From assembly GCA_017354895.1 (NCBI GenBank), contig CP071498.1, positions 2,728,001 to 2,792,000 of the forward strand: a DNA stretch of 64,000 nt, in the 5' to 3' direction. This stretch comes from Podospora comata. Taxonomy: Eukaryota; Ascomycota; Sordariomycetes; Sordariales; Podosporaceae. The translations under genes were made by a program, and so were the position numbers. Positions 1 through 10,823 of this stretch are shown here, piece by piece (position 1 is the stretch's first letter; every line of letters starts with the position of its first letter). Under the pieces are notes generated by a model, which was not told the DNA's origin, made no database searches, and worked only from the letters and a program-made list of their open reading frames with translations.

Positions 1-1157
1 ATCATCTCCATCTTCCCCCCATCCCCAACCTTCAAACCCCTCAAGTGCTCCCCCGCCCCCTTCACATCCCCCATCTCCACCAACGCCCCCGCAACCCTCA
101 CCCCCAAATCCTCCAACCTCTCCCTCCACAGCTCCCGCGAAGAGTTATCATGCTCCCCCATCGCCTCACCCAACTTCACCCTCGCCTCCCTCGCCAGCTC
201 ATAATAACTCATCACCGCCCGCCTCAAATCCCCAAACCCAATCGCCTGCAGTCGTACATTCAACACCCTCAACTCCCACGGAACAAGATGATGTGTCTTT
301 CCCGACGTGGGATCCTCAGAGAGATAAAACGCGCTGTTCAGATCCCCCAACGCTTTCACTTCCTGCGCCGCCAAGTCGGTCGAGTTGATCAAGGTCAAGC
401 AGGCCCACCGGGTGTACAACAGGTCAAAAATCCTGACGTGGTCCGACGGGTCCGGCTGCTGGGGGGTGCGGCCTGTTCCGGTGAGGGTTTGCACGGCTGA
501 TATGGCGGCCGCGCGGAAGTGGCCCTTTTCCAAGAGTTCGGGAAGGGGGGTTTCGGGCGGCGGTTGCTTGGTTGAGTTGCGGAAGGCGGGGGGGATGTTG
601 AGTGGGGTGAGGGGGTGGAAGATTTCGGGGCGGAGGAGGAAGGAGAAGTCTTTTGGTCGGAGGGGGGCGGTGCTGCCTGGGGGTGGCCGGCGGGGGGTTC
701 CTGGTGTCGGGGAAAGTGCTGGGGAACGGGGGAGGGGGGAAATAGCGCGGGGGGTGTGAGAGGGGTGCATTCTGGGGGTTGGCTGGGGGATGAGCTGTGG
801 GTTGGGGGATGAGGGGGTGAGTGCTGCGGTTGTGGTGGTTGTTGATGATGATGGTGGTGGGATGGTGGTTGATGGTTGGGAGGTTGCTGGTGGTGGGGCT
901 AGCGGGCTGGTTGGGGGGGACGGAAAGAAGGATGGGTTAGTTGTCATGTGTTGAGATGTGAGAGAAGAGTTAGGTTATGGAGGAACTCACTCGGCGGCGT
1001 CGAGCGGACCTTTGGTGGAGGAGCGAGGGCGGGTGGCTTTGGAGTTTGGCAGGTCAGGACCGGACACAGATGTCAAGTGACGGTGGCTGGACGTACCTTT
1101 GACGGCCGATCGGGTCCGTTTGTGTCCCTTCCCATCTTCTGGTTGTGTCTGATCCAT
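1..1157 (-). CDS. TRAPPC12-like TPR protein, 5' part
   Basis: Open frame that runs off the left edge, so the C-terminus is missing. Model: exon 1 1157-991, intron 990-907 (GTGAGT donor, CCAACCAG acceptor), exon 2 906-1, giving about 357 residues. A Pro/Ser/Thr-rich N-terminus is followed by a helical repeat region. Segments such as DLLYTRWACL, HLVPWELRVLN and LWRERLEDLG resemble, from memory, the TPR part of TRAPPC12, a subunit of the metazoan/fungal TRAPPIII tethering complex acting in ER-Golgi and autophagy traffic. The splice joins LDAAD to PLAPPP in frame, while the in-frame ATG at 947 would give only a shorter form lacking the N-terminal exon. A further in-frame GTACGT...AAAG segment (1096-1010) inside exon 1 could be an optional intron. 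Family call is from recall, not alignment. Confidence 0.68.
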
Positions 1158-1786
1158 TGTAGTGTTTGGTGAGCGCCTGGTGGTACTGATAATGGAATGT
1201 TGGGGACGATTCGCAATGTAAACCAGGGGACGGAACTGGAGTGAGGTTGAGAACGATGGGGCTGGTGGGGCAACTTGCCATGCCTCATGACAGCTGCGTC
1301 TGGCCGTCAGCACTGAAATCGGGCCGCCACGACAAGATAATAGACACTGTAAAGTGAAATGCCTATCAGGTATTTTTTGAGGTTTATTAACTATCTTTCA
1401 AGGTATATCAACTATTTAGAAGGTAGAAGGTCTGCTATTACTTGTTTGAAAAGGCCTGTTAGCTATATTTTGAGGCCCATCAACTATCCTTTTTCAGGTC
1501 TATTGCTATCTTCGAACGTCCATTAACTATTTTTAAAAGCCTGTCAATTAGGTTCAAGTCTCGATAACCATGTTTTTGTCCACGACGTACATGGCAACTG
1601 CCACTGCCTACATTACCTATCAACCTGCCCTCCGTCGTCCAACAGCAACATGAGCCAGAGGATTTCTGCACACCTGGCTCTTTCACAACCTTCCAACCTA
1701 CCAAGTTAGCCAGGCATCACATTCATTCATCAAAACACATTCGTTCATCAACACATCATTACAAACAACTATTAGCGCCCATCGTC
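1158..1786. other. Intergenic, divergent promoter region
   Basis: Lies between two divergent genes. It contains AT-richer, loosely repeated phrases (variants of 'aactatctttcaagg' and 'aactattt' at 1380-1540). No gene or RNA is recognisable; the short frames here show no family resemblance. Confidence 0.5.
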
Positions 1787-3274
1787 ATGGATCACGATCG
1801 CCATGCTCGACGAGAGTGGAATTACCGTTCGCGGGGTTACAAAATGGAGGGCCCTGTTTCCGGAATGATCGAAACTCTCGAAAGTGGAATAGGTGCCGAC
1901 AAAACGCACCATGTCGAGATGAAACGGAGCCTCCACTCGTCTTTCGCCATCCATTCGTCCATACATCTAGCCGACCAGCGGGGCGGGTTCGATGAGCGTT
2001 GTCGAGACCCCGGCCTCCTCGACAAAATCATGACTCCACCGCCCATGGGCGCAGGCGACTTGTTCCCCGGGTGCCATGTATCAAAGTATGCGTACGAGGA
2101 GTGGGATGTCGACGGCAAGGACACCATCACGATGCAACTTTGTTTCGAACAGCCCAATCACTTGGGTTTGCCACCGGAGGCTATCACAGCCAATTTGGCG
2201 GTTGAGCTGTCTCCTCCCGCACCGCCCAACAGAGAGGGAGCGAAGTGGGAAAGGCATCGGTACGGGCAGGTTTGGTTCCGGTTCAGCCTGAGCATGGAGA
2301 CCGACATCTTCAACATGGTGACCAAGAGTCTGGACTTGCCCGGGGAATTACGAGCCATCAGGAAACTTCTCGCCACCGCCGACCTGTTGGTGCAAGCAGC
2401 AGCTGAGAATACCATACATTGCAACTATGGGAACAGACCTTGGTAGTGCCAACCCGTCGTGGCGCCCTCTGGGGCATCTAGCAATGCGCCCGATGCCTCC
2501 GGCAGCAGAGCCGATGTCGTTCCCGCTGATACGGCTGCTGCCACTACAGCACTGGTGAACCTTCAAGGGGCTGGGGATCAAGAGGTGGCGAAGTTGACGG
2601 CCGAGAGGGACAAGTTCAGAAGTGATTGGGCGATGCTATCGACAGAGATACGAAACTTGAAAAATAATCTGGCCGTCGAAAAAAACAGCGCGGAGACGGC
2701 AGAGAAGAAGTTGGAGAAGGCAGAGAAGGGGCTGGAGAAGGTAGTCGAGGAGAGGGAGAGGTTGAAGTCAAACTCCGAAAGGCAGGCCAAGCAAATCACA
2801 GCCCTGAATTATGCTCAAGTAAAACTCAGGAATGAGAACGCAAAACTCAAGGAGGAGCGGACAGAGGCGCAAAATACAAAGAAGAAGTTGGAAAGAGAAG
2901 CCAAAGACCTCAGAGGGAAGAACGCTGTCTTGGAGGAAGATCGGAAGGCCGAAGAGGACAGGCAGCAGAAGGCTCGTGAGGAGGAGGACATGAGGCAGAA
3001 GATGCTTGATGCCAGAGAACAGAGCTTTTGTGAATGGGAAAGGTTGCTCGAGCAGAGGGAAAGGTCACTGGCCGAGAAGGAATGGTCACTGGCCGAGAAG
3101 GAATGGTCACTGGCCGAGAGGGAAAGGTCACTGGCCGAGGGCGCGCCTCAGCCGCAGCAGGAGGCCCTTCAGAATGAGACTTCTCAAGCAGACAATAACA
3201 CCATTCCGGAGAAGTCTTTCCGTCCGATTCCGGCATCTGACAATGCGGCAAGTGAAAGAAGGCAAAGTATTTGA
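1787..3274 (+). CDS. Coiled-coil protein, probable two-exon gene
   Basis: Two frames in the same phase (1787-2446 and on to 3274) are separated by a single TAG. A GT-AG intron at 2443-2505 (63 nt; an alternative acceptor gives 2508) removes that stop and keeps the phase, yielding about 474 residues. The donor GTAGTG is weak and no clear branch point is visible, so a separate short upstream gene remains possible. The N-terminal half is globular and unrecognised. From about residue 250 the protein is a long charged coiled coil (Glu/Lys/Arg/Gln-rich) ending in a tandem seven-residue repeat, SLAEKEW-like, then a polar tail. No function can be assigned; a structural or scaffold role is only a guess. 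Confidence 0.6.
3062..3139 (+). repeat. 21-bp tandem repeat encoding a heptad
   Basis: About 3.7 near-identical 21-bp units (tggtcactggccgagaagga-like) encode a seven-residue coiled-coil repeat (E-W/R-S-L-A-E-K/R). The low divergence points to recent expansion inside the coiled-coil gene. Confidence 0.85.
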
Positions 3275-3680
3275 GAAGGTGACTGTTGTTTTGGTTGGGA
3301 ATGCTTGTGTCGATGATCTGTGGAGCAAGGATGGAAGGATTGGGTGGGTTATGGGGTAGCGATTGGAGATAGCGGATAATGAAGAATTTTTTGTTTGTTT
3401 GTTTATGTGAGTTGTTGTGCGATGTGAACAGAGCGAGGGGGGTGTTTATTTTGTCTAGTTATTACGTCTATCTAAATGACTTCGAGGATGGCCCCCCAAA
3501 AACAATAGTATCTATCATCACCGGGAAGAGAAGATTTCCAAAAGCAGGACACAGCCCAAAACCAGACGCCAGAATACCAAACACCAAACACCAAACACCA
3601 ACGGCACCTCCGAAAATATCTATCAGTCCCTCATGAAAGGCACCGCCTCTTCCTCTTGTTCAGATCGAGATGAGCGTCGT
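3275..3680. other. Intergenic between convergent genes
   Basis: Convergent 3' regions of the coiled-coil gene and the small secreted protein gene. Contains a short run of 'aaacacca' repeats near 3580-3600. Nothing else recognised. Confidence 0.5.
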
Positions 3681-3917
3681 CTAAAAGCTGCTGCAGTGAG
3701 CCCGTGTGGTGTCAGCCTGGAAGCAAGCCCCGTCTCCTTTGCACTGGGAGGAAAGCTCCCAGACGTTGGCCACGTTGCAGACGTAGATGGCGCCGTCGGG
3801 GGGCGGGGCGCCGAACTGGTTCCCGCAGGCGAGGTTGCCGGGTGTTGTGCACGAGGCTGCCAAGCTCAGGCGGACAAGAATGGCGATGAGGCAAGCCGTA
3901 AAGGGGTTTGAGAGCAT
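3681..3917 (-). CDS. Small secreted cysteine-rich protein
   Basis: Single-exon frame of 78 residues. The first ~20 residues form a signal peptide (short N-region, hydrophobic TACLIAILVRLSLA core, small residues before the cut). The mature ~57 residues carry six cysteines (spacing suits three disulfides) and a Gly/Pro-rich middle. Size, signal and even cysteine number fit a fungal small secreted protein of the effector/antimicrobial type, but no named family is recognised. It ends CSSF. The upstream flank has a long poly-T/poly-A palindrome and a TATATA element. Confidence 0.72.
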   Translation of the reverse strand: MLSNPFTACLIAILVRLSLAASCTTPGNLACGNQFGAPPPDGAIYVCNVANVWELSSQCKGDGACFQADTTRAHCSSF

Positions 3918-3996
3918 TTTGAATATTGAGAAAGTTGATGATTAGAGTGAAGCTGGTGAATGGGGCAGTGGTTGTGTTTGCTGGGTATGCGGTTGG

Positions 3997-4029
<33 letters not shown>
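3997..4029. repeat. Perfect poly-T/poly-A palindrome
   Basis: Fifteen T followed directly by eighteen A, a perfect inverted repeat able to form a hairpin or a rigid nucleosome-excluding tract, 80-112 bp upstream of the secreted protein's start codon. Confidence 0.95.
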
Positions 4030-4087
4030 GAGGGGGGAAGGATGGTGTTGATGGATGGCAACCGGGGGTGGGGGAGGGAGATGGCTG

Positions 4088-4094
4088 ATATATA
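4088..4094 (-). promoter_or_regulatory. TATA-like element
   Basis: TATATAT on the minus strand about 170 bp upstream of the small secreted protein's ATG, with the A/T tract between them. Position fits a promoter in a fungus with a long 5' leader; assignment is by sequence only. Confidence 0.35.
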
Positions 4095-4759
4095 GGGACA
4101 TGCGAAGATTTGTTGTAGCTATTTATACGGTATCATCTTGTTCAGGTATATATTGGTTGTTTCTATCTCGAGAGACCACCGGTGAGACCAAGACGGACCG
4201 GTGTTAGGCCAAGCTCAATTACAATTCGGAAGTTTTGCGTTCACAAATGCAACTCCGATGGTGTGTTCCATACTCTTGAGGAGCAGTAAAGTGTACGACA
4301 TTCAAGAGACGTTAGGAGGAAGCTGGAGGGAGGTCCGGTGTTACAAGACGGCACGGTCCATCAAAAATCGCCAAGATATATCTAAGCGGGCATAGAACCG
4401 ATGGAAACCCGGATGGTGTGCCTGGGGAGGCAAAGTCAACGCCTCAAGGCCCATTATCAAGCCGGAAGCATCTTTCAACCGCCCCAAAAACACAGCTCGC
4501 AGGTCATGACATCTATTTAAGGAGTGTAAAGCTCTCAAGTGGGTATATAAGCGAACGTAAAAAACAGAGAGAGAGATGTAAAAAAGGACTGTCGTGGGGC
4601 CCGTTCCTGTGCCACCAAAAATGTCAAAGACGTGCCGTGATTCCGTAAAAAAAAAAAAGTCTATATATGCGCAACCAAAAATATCTAACCCTCCGCCGCG
4701 CTGCCCGAAAACAAAGAAGTAAAACAACCGATCAAAAACTCCAACAGTGGCGGGTCAAG

Positions 4760-6111
4760 TTAGTCCCGAGTGATGGTCCACTTTGTCGAGACGTGGATGG
4801 CCGAAGGTTCGGTTGGGGAGCCGACTTCTGGGTCAGGACGTGCTGCTGTTGACGTTGTCAGCTTGCGTTCAGAGCACCCGTCGTTGTTGCTGTCCGAGTC
4901 GCGGTCTTTGTCGTCCTCCTAATGGAAAATCAGTCAGCATCATTGTTGGGCTGGAGTCGATGGAAGATACAACAAACATACCAACTCGATCCAAGCATTG
5001 TAGTTGCCCTTGACTGATGGTAATGGCGTGGCCTTGCCGCTTCGTGCGCCTTGGCCTGTGCTGGGGTCGGCATAGCCAGAGTTGTCGGCGGACGACTTGT
5101 ACTTCTTTCTCCACCGAGTGTAAAAGGGCCGGAGCATCGGAATGTTGATGCAGATGCCAGCAAGCATGAGTTCGATGCTGCAGAGCATAAAAGTGGTGAA
5201 GGAGGTGCCGGTGAAGTTGCCAACCATGTCGATGACAAAGATTTCACCAAAACGGACGAGGCCGATAACGACGCAACTGGACATGCAGTGTTAGACTGGG
5301 ACAAACATTGGGCGAGGCAGGGAACGTTGCATACGCGAGTCCGATGGCAAAGCACGAAGCAACGGCAACCTTTTCTGTCGTCCTCATTTGCAGTGACCAA
5401 ACCGTCCGCATGGGTAGGACGATGATCATGAGGTCAGTCAAGATGTTGGTCATGATGACACACTTCAGCACCAAGATTTGGTCCATGCATTTGCCGATAC
5501 GCATCAGTGTCCACTGTTGCTCAATGGGGTCGCAGAGGAAGGTCAAGACAAAGGTGAAGATGATGGCCCAGGCTATGCAAATGCCCGAGACGATCCAGAT
5601 CCAGACTTTGAGATGTACGGAAAAGGCGCGAAGGTAAAACCACAGCTGGCTCATCTTGAGGGCAAACAAGGCCCAGACGTAAACGATGGTGAAAATGAAG
5701 GTAATCTTCATCATGAACTCCAGGTTGTTCATGACTGTGACTTGTCAGTACAGCCGTCGATCGCTGGCAGTCTTGCATATGGGCTCACGTGTGGGAAATA
5801 GCGGGGAGTCTGGGACCATGTCGTGCCCTACACCAGAGGAAAAGACTGCAGCATTGAACCCGATGGTGGTTCCAGTAAGGCACTGTTCAATTTGCCCATG
5901 GTTAGAACCCGTCGGCCACGGCAGCATCCCCCCAAGAAGCACTCACAAAGGCAGCGACAGCCAGAACATCATCGAGTCCGAGCCCGATCCCCCTGTGTCG
6001 AGCAACCACCCTGCCGGCAACCACAAACCCAAAGACGACCCATAAAAAAGATATCGCAATCATGGCGTCCCGGGCCCGGTCGACCATGGGGATGTTTATC
6101 CTTTCGCCCAT
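4760..6111 (-). CDS. Fungal rhodopsin-domain (PTH11-like) 7-TM protein
   Basis: Five-exon model: 6111-5947, 5882-5789, 5734-5335, 5276-4982, 4918-4760; introns of 54-64 nt, all GTGAGY/GTATGY...AG with CTAAC/CTGAC branch points; phases agree and the product is 370 residues. It has about seven hydrophobic segments. The first is followed by GIGLGLDDVLA, matching the GxGxDDxL signature of the fungal rhodopsin domain family (PF20684) found in PTH11-like receptors and related plasma-membrane proteins. The C-terminal tail is cytosolic, acidic then Ser/Thr-rich. No CFEM domain precedes the TM region. Ligand and pathway cannot be inferred. Confidence 0.88.
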
Positions 6112-8369
6112 CGTTCCTGTGTGTCTGTCGTCGCCCTTCCTCTGAAGCCTCCTGTCAAGAACCGCCTGTGAATCCAACAATCGCAATGGGGTATGGTAGG
6201 GACCGTCCGTGTCGTGCCGTAAAACAAACAAAGGAGCGTGACGAAGAGTTGATCTGAAGAGCAACCGTCTGTGCTAGGGCACGAGCCGTGGGATCAAAAA
6301 GTATTTTAAACGAGCGACACGAATGGCAAGGAGCAAGGAAAGTTTTCAAGTGCTCATCTGTGAGCAGTGATCAGCATTCTCCCCGGAGAGACGTTATGGG
6401 TGCTTCTTCTCAAACACAACCCCCGTCGCGATTTCCGGCTTCGGGTGGGAGGCGAAGGAAGAAGGCGTCAACGTTTTTTTCTTCTTGCGGTCATTCTGGA
6501 AGAGGCCATGACTGATACGGTGTTGCAGTGCATTTCCCTCCCAGCAGGCTCCCCATCATCTCCGCCGACAGGGAGCTGTAATGAAGCTGGGCAGATCAAG
6601 GAGGCCGGAACGGCACCCGGACTAGCCTCCGGAGACGCGACAGTGCTTTTTGTTCTGGGCCCTTTCCTGCCGGTCGGTCACGGAAAGCAGGTAGGTAGCA
6701 TATGGCCAATGCTGATGAGACAAAAGCTGATGTTGATGCCCCCGGGGCTCTCGGCCCAGTTCCGCGTGGAAAAGACCGGCGCTGGAGCGGTCGGTCTTGG
6801 TATTCTCTTGGCGGTGGGAAGAGCGGGCACTTGGAGCTTGATAGGTGGCTCTTTTTGCGCTGCTGATGGAGCTCGTTTCATGCACTCCCCTGCTTCTTGG
6901 TGGCATTTCCGGTTTTCGCTCAAAATGTCGTGGGCAAATTCCCTGACCAAAAATGCAAACTGTGGTTCGGCAGATGGAGCTGGGAACATGGCGGTAACAC
7001 CAGAAAACGGCTGGCTTGGCGGTCGTCGAAGAATGTCCCGAGCGACTGGAACCGACACAATCCTTCAAGATCTTTGGCAGCGGCCGAACGTCACATGTTT
7101 CTCCTCTGCCGCATGCCCCATCACCAACAACCCAGCCGGTCGGGTTCGTGGATGGCGCCATGGGCAAATGAGAGAGAGGGTTGAACCGTGTGAAGAGTGA
7201 ACACAAGTTTTTTTCCCACTGGGAACTTGGACAAAACAGCGGGGAGAGAAGGCCGGTGGAGAAAGCGGATTGGTCAGTTGCTCCACTCGGCAACACGGCC
7301 ACTAAGTGCCGCTGCGACCCGCTGCACTAGTGCTGCTTGGCACATCCTTCGCCTCTCGGCGGTTACTACAAGGTTCACCTTTTGATTTTCATCAGCGGTC
7401 GAAGCTGCACCTCTCGACGGATACGGCAACGGCCACTTTTTCTCATATCAATCATCTCGTGCTCTTCGCTGCCGTTTTGCCATCCTGGTCCCGCTGATCC
7501 GGACAGGACAACTGATCGTCAGGGTCCAGACATCTGAGACACTCTCCAAGTTGCCAAACCTGAAAGACGCCGAAAGTTCAACCGCCACCAAAAGCATCGT
7601 GAGTCCCACCTCACGATACAACATTTTAACCAAGTTGCCCCTCACCTCGCTTCGGCTTTGCAGCAGCACGCATTCAGGGGCACGACGTGCCAGGCTCACC
7701 TCACCTCCCCTTCACTCCCATTTCCTCGGAACTCCCTGTCACCCCAGCCAGAAACCATGCTGACAGCCCACACCCTTCAGCCTCGTCCAATCTTGTCATT
7801 GAAAACCATCTTTCCGTCACCATTGCTCTCGCCAGCAACACCATCATGGTTGTCCTGGTGTTTCTGCCGGCCACGATGGCGGAATATGCTATTCACGTGG
7901 AGGCGGCCTTTACGTGACAAGCCATGTCACAGAACAACTATTGAACCCCAGTGCCAGCGAGGTGGTCGTGATCGACAGCCCAGGCAGAACCGGAGGAGAC
8001 TCCTGCCCGGTTTTCTCGGGGTCTCTTCCCGCATCCGGTTTAACCAAGTGGGCCACCACTTTGCTAAATATGCTATGCCAGTTAACAGCACATAACTCAC
8101 CACTCTCACCTCCACGTCGCCGTCAGTCTCCAAGATGGCGGGTCTCGTGTGCTTTTTCGGTCTAGCAACTGATGAGAAAGCGGAGTCGCGGTGAGGGATG
8201 TAAGACCTAGTGTGGTGATAGGGAGTAACTGTCGGTTTTCAAAGTGGCATGCATGGAGCCCTGATGAGGAGATCCCTCCCTTTTCCAGCTCCCCAGGACG
8301 CTTTCCTCTCTTCTTATTTCTCCTGGGTTCTTCTTTGATTCTCCAAACTGCCGTGCCCCAGCTCGGCAG
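6112..8369. other. Gene-free stretch
   Basis: 2.3 kb between the receptor-like gene and the P450 gene. Several frames stay open on both strands (e.g. 6367-7200 plus, 6622-7302 minus) but overlap each other and show no domain, signal peptide or splice pattern. I see no supported gene, RNA or mobile element. Confidence 0.5.
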
Positions 8370-10084
8370 ATGGATGACGGGATTCCTACGACATCAACCA
8401 TGGAGTCGAAACATATGTCGGGCATTTTGAGTGCTGACGGCCTCAAGTCGGCCATCACCCTCACCTCCGTTTTGTCAGTGGTTGGCGTTTGGCTCGGTTA
8501 CCGCATCCTTGTTTGCCTGTACAACATCTCGCCCTTCCATCCTCTCTCCCGCTTCCCCGGACCCAAGATCGGGGCTGCCAGTTACGCGTATGAAGCCTAC
8601 CATGACTGGATTCGCGGGGGAAGATACGGCCCCAAGATTCAGGAGATGCATAAGCGCTATGGTAAGTCGGATAAACAAGCCTCCCAAAAAGAAACAACAC
8701 TCGCTTACCAGAGCACCCTACGTCCAGGCCCAATCGTGAGAATCAACCCGGATGAGCTTCACTGTTCCGACCCCTACTTCACCGATGAGATCTATGCCGG
8801 TCCTGGACGCATCAGAGACAAATGGCAGCATCAGCTCAACACGGGTGGCGCCGGCCCTGTTTCCGTGACGGGCTTCTCGACTGTTCCCCACGAGCTTCAC
8901 CGTTCGCGTAAGGGTGCCCTGTCCAAGTTCTTTTCCCGCCAGCAGATGTTCAAGCTCGAGGGGGAGGTGCTCGACTTCTGCCACTTGACGATTGACAAGA
9001 TGCTCCGCTGGTCTGGGAAGGAGGCTTTTGACATCAAGGAGGCCTTCAACTGCTTTACCGCCGATGTCATTTCCCAGTATGCTTTTGGCGAATCCATGGG
9101 CTTCATCGCTCAAGAACAATGGGAGCCCAATCTTGCGACATGGACCGGCTCCTTCATGAAGAGCGCTTATCTGATGAGGCACAACGCCCTGGTCCGCAAG
9201 ATGACGAACGTGATGCCCCTCGTGGCTGACTATTTGGGCGAGGATATCAAGAACGTGATGCACCAGATGGGCACTGTCATCCCTGGCTACATCAAGGCGT
9301 CTCTGGATGACCCCAACGGCGGCCGTGTGTTTGCTGAGCTTGTCAAGTCTAAGGCTCTCCCTGCGGAGGAGATGACTATGTATCGTCTCTCTGGTGAGGG
9401 GTTCAACTTTTTGCTTGCCGGTACCGAGACCACCGCGGTAAGTTCATGTCCCCTGGCTTCTACCTGCCCTGTCCGCTAACATGGTTCAAGGCCACCCTGT
9501 CCGTCATCACATTTTGGCTTCTCCAACAACCCGAAACCTACAGAAAACTGATGGACGACCTCCAAGGTCTGACACCGACCAACATCAAGTGGGCCGAGCT
9601 CGAACAGCGCCCGTACCTCTGGGCCATTGTCCACGAATCCCTCCGCATGATGCCCGGTGTCTCGCACAGATCTGCCAGAATCGCCCGTACCGAGGACCTG
9701 GTGTACCGCACCCGGGATGGCAAGACTGAATGGGTCATCCCCAGAGGCACTCCCATCGGCATGACCAGCATGATCAACCACTTCAACGAGGAGCTCTTCC
9801 CCAACCCACACTCCTTCTCCCCGGAGCGGTGGTTGATTGACGGAAAGCCAAACTACAAGCTGCAGAAGTTCTTGATTGCCTTTGGCAAGGGCAGCCGGTC
9901 GTGCATTGGTGAGAGCTTGGCCTACTGCGAGGTGTATCTCATGACTGCCCTGATCGCCATGCGCATCATTCCAAGGGCCAAGCTCGTCAACACCACGTAT
10001 GAGGACAACCTCAAGTACGATCATGATTGCATTGTGCCTCATTCCAGAAACGGTCCTGTCACTGTCCATGTGCGGATCCAGTAG
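8370..10084 (+). CDS. Cytochrome P450 (trichodiene oxygenase/CYP58-65-like)
   Basis: Three exons: 8370-8661, 8728-9437, 9491-10084 (introns of 66 and 53 nt, GTAAGT donors), 531 residues. Domains in order: N-terminal membrane anchor (about residues 28-50), proline-rich hinge FPGPKIG, I-helix AGTETTA, K-helix ESLR, PERW motif and the heme loop FGKGSRSCIG with the axial cysteine. The opening phrases (RINPDELHCSDP, FFSRQQM) resemble fungal P450s around trichodiene oxygenase; substrate unknown. Start could also be the ATG at 8400. No biosynthetic backbone gene is adjacent, so a cluster is not implied. Confidence 0.93.
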
Positions 10085-10823
10085 GGGTTGGACACATGAG
10101 GAGACAGAAGAAGAGGTAGAGAGAGGCAAGAGTACACGACGTGTTGTCAAGGGGGACGCATCCATGCGCTGGTCACATGGCGAGGGAGCGCATATATCGG
10201 CCAAATATATCAGCCAAACACACGGGGGCCGATAGGTAAACAGCATAGCACGATCTACAATAATTTACAAATCATCCCAAAGTCAAGTCGGAATACATCG
10301 GCAAGCAGCAGAGAGGAGATAGCCGAGCTGCCCCAGTGGTCCGGGCCTGACTCGGAATTGCCTCGGGACATGTCTGCACGTGCGATGCAATGCCAAACCT
10401 TATAGGTCTCTGCACGGCCATGACGGCCTAGGCTCTGTTGGATCTTTCCGCTTCCCCTCTTCGTCCTCTTGTTGATTCCAGCCATCTCATTGCCACGCTC
10501 GCCAGAGCCAAGCCGGCCATCGTGTTTTCCCGGCAAACGTCCATCTGAATCAACAATCTATTTTCCATTTGACGCAGATAATGCTAGAAAGCAATACGCA
10601 TTCGAATACAATCGTCACCACCATCAGACTGGACTTCCGGCGACGCCACACCCCTCCCCCCTCCCTCTTCCCCCCGTGGCCGCCTTAGGTATCACGGGGC
10701 CAGCATTTAAGGGGGGCCCCGAGCAACTTGCTACACATCGTGAGATGTCACGAAAGAAGATCCCACCTGTAAACAACACAACAACTTTTATCTTTGTTCG
10801 ATAATGGCAGTATCGTGTCCACA
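10085..10823. other. Intergenic
   Basis: 3' flank of the P450 gene and 5' flank of the next membrane-protein gene. Pyrimidine-rich, CA-rich stretch at 10600-10690. No gene seen. Confidence 0.5.

Larger units (their letters stand above)
3918..4759. other. Intergenic: promoter of the secreted protein and 3' flank of the receptor gene
   Basis: Holds the A/T palindrome and TATA element listed separately. The 4100-4759 part looks like untranslated or intergenic sequence; the frames in it have no recognisable protein character. Confidence 0.5.

Noticed and set aside
6367-7302. Overlapping long frames on both strands
   Set aside because: They overlap each other, lack any family resemblance or splice pattern, and occur in GC-rich DNA where chance frames are long.
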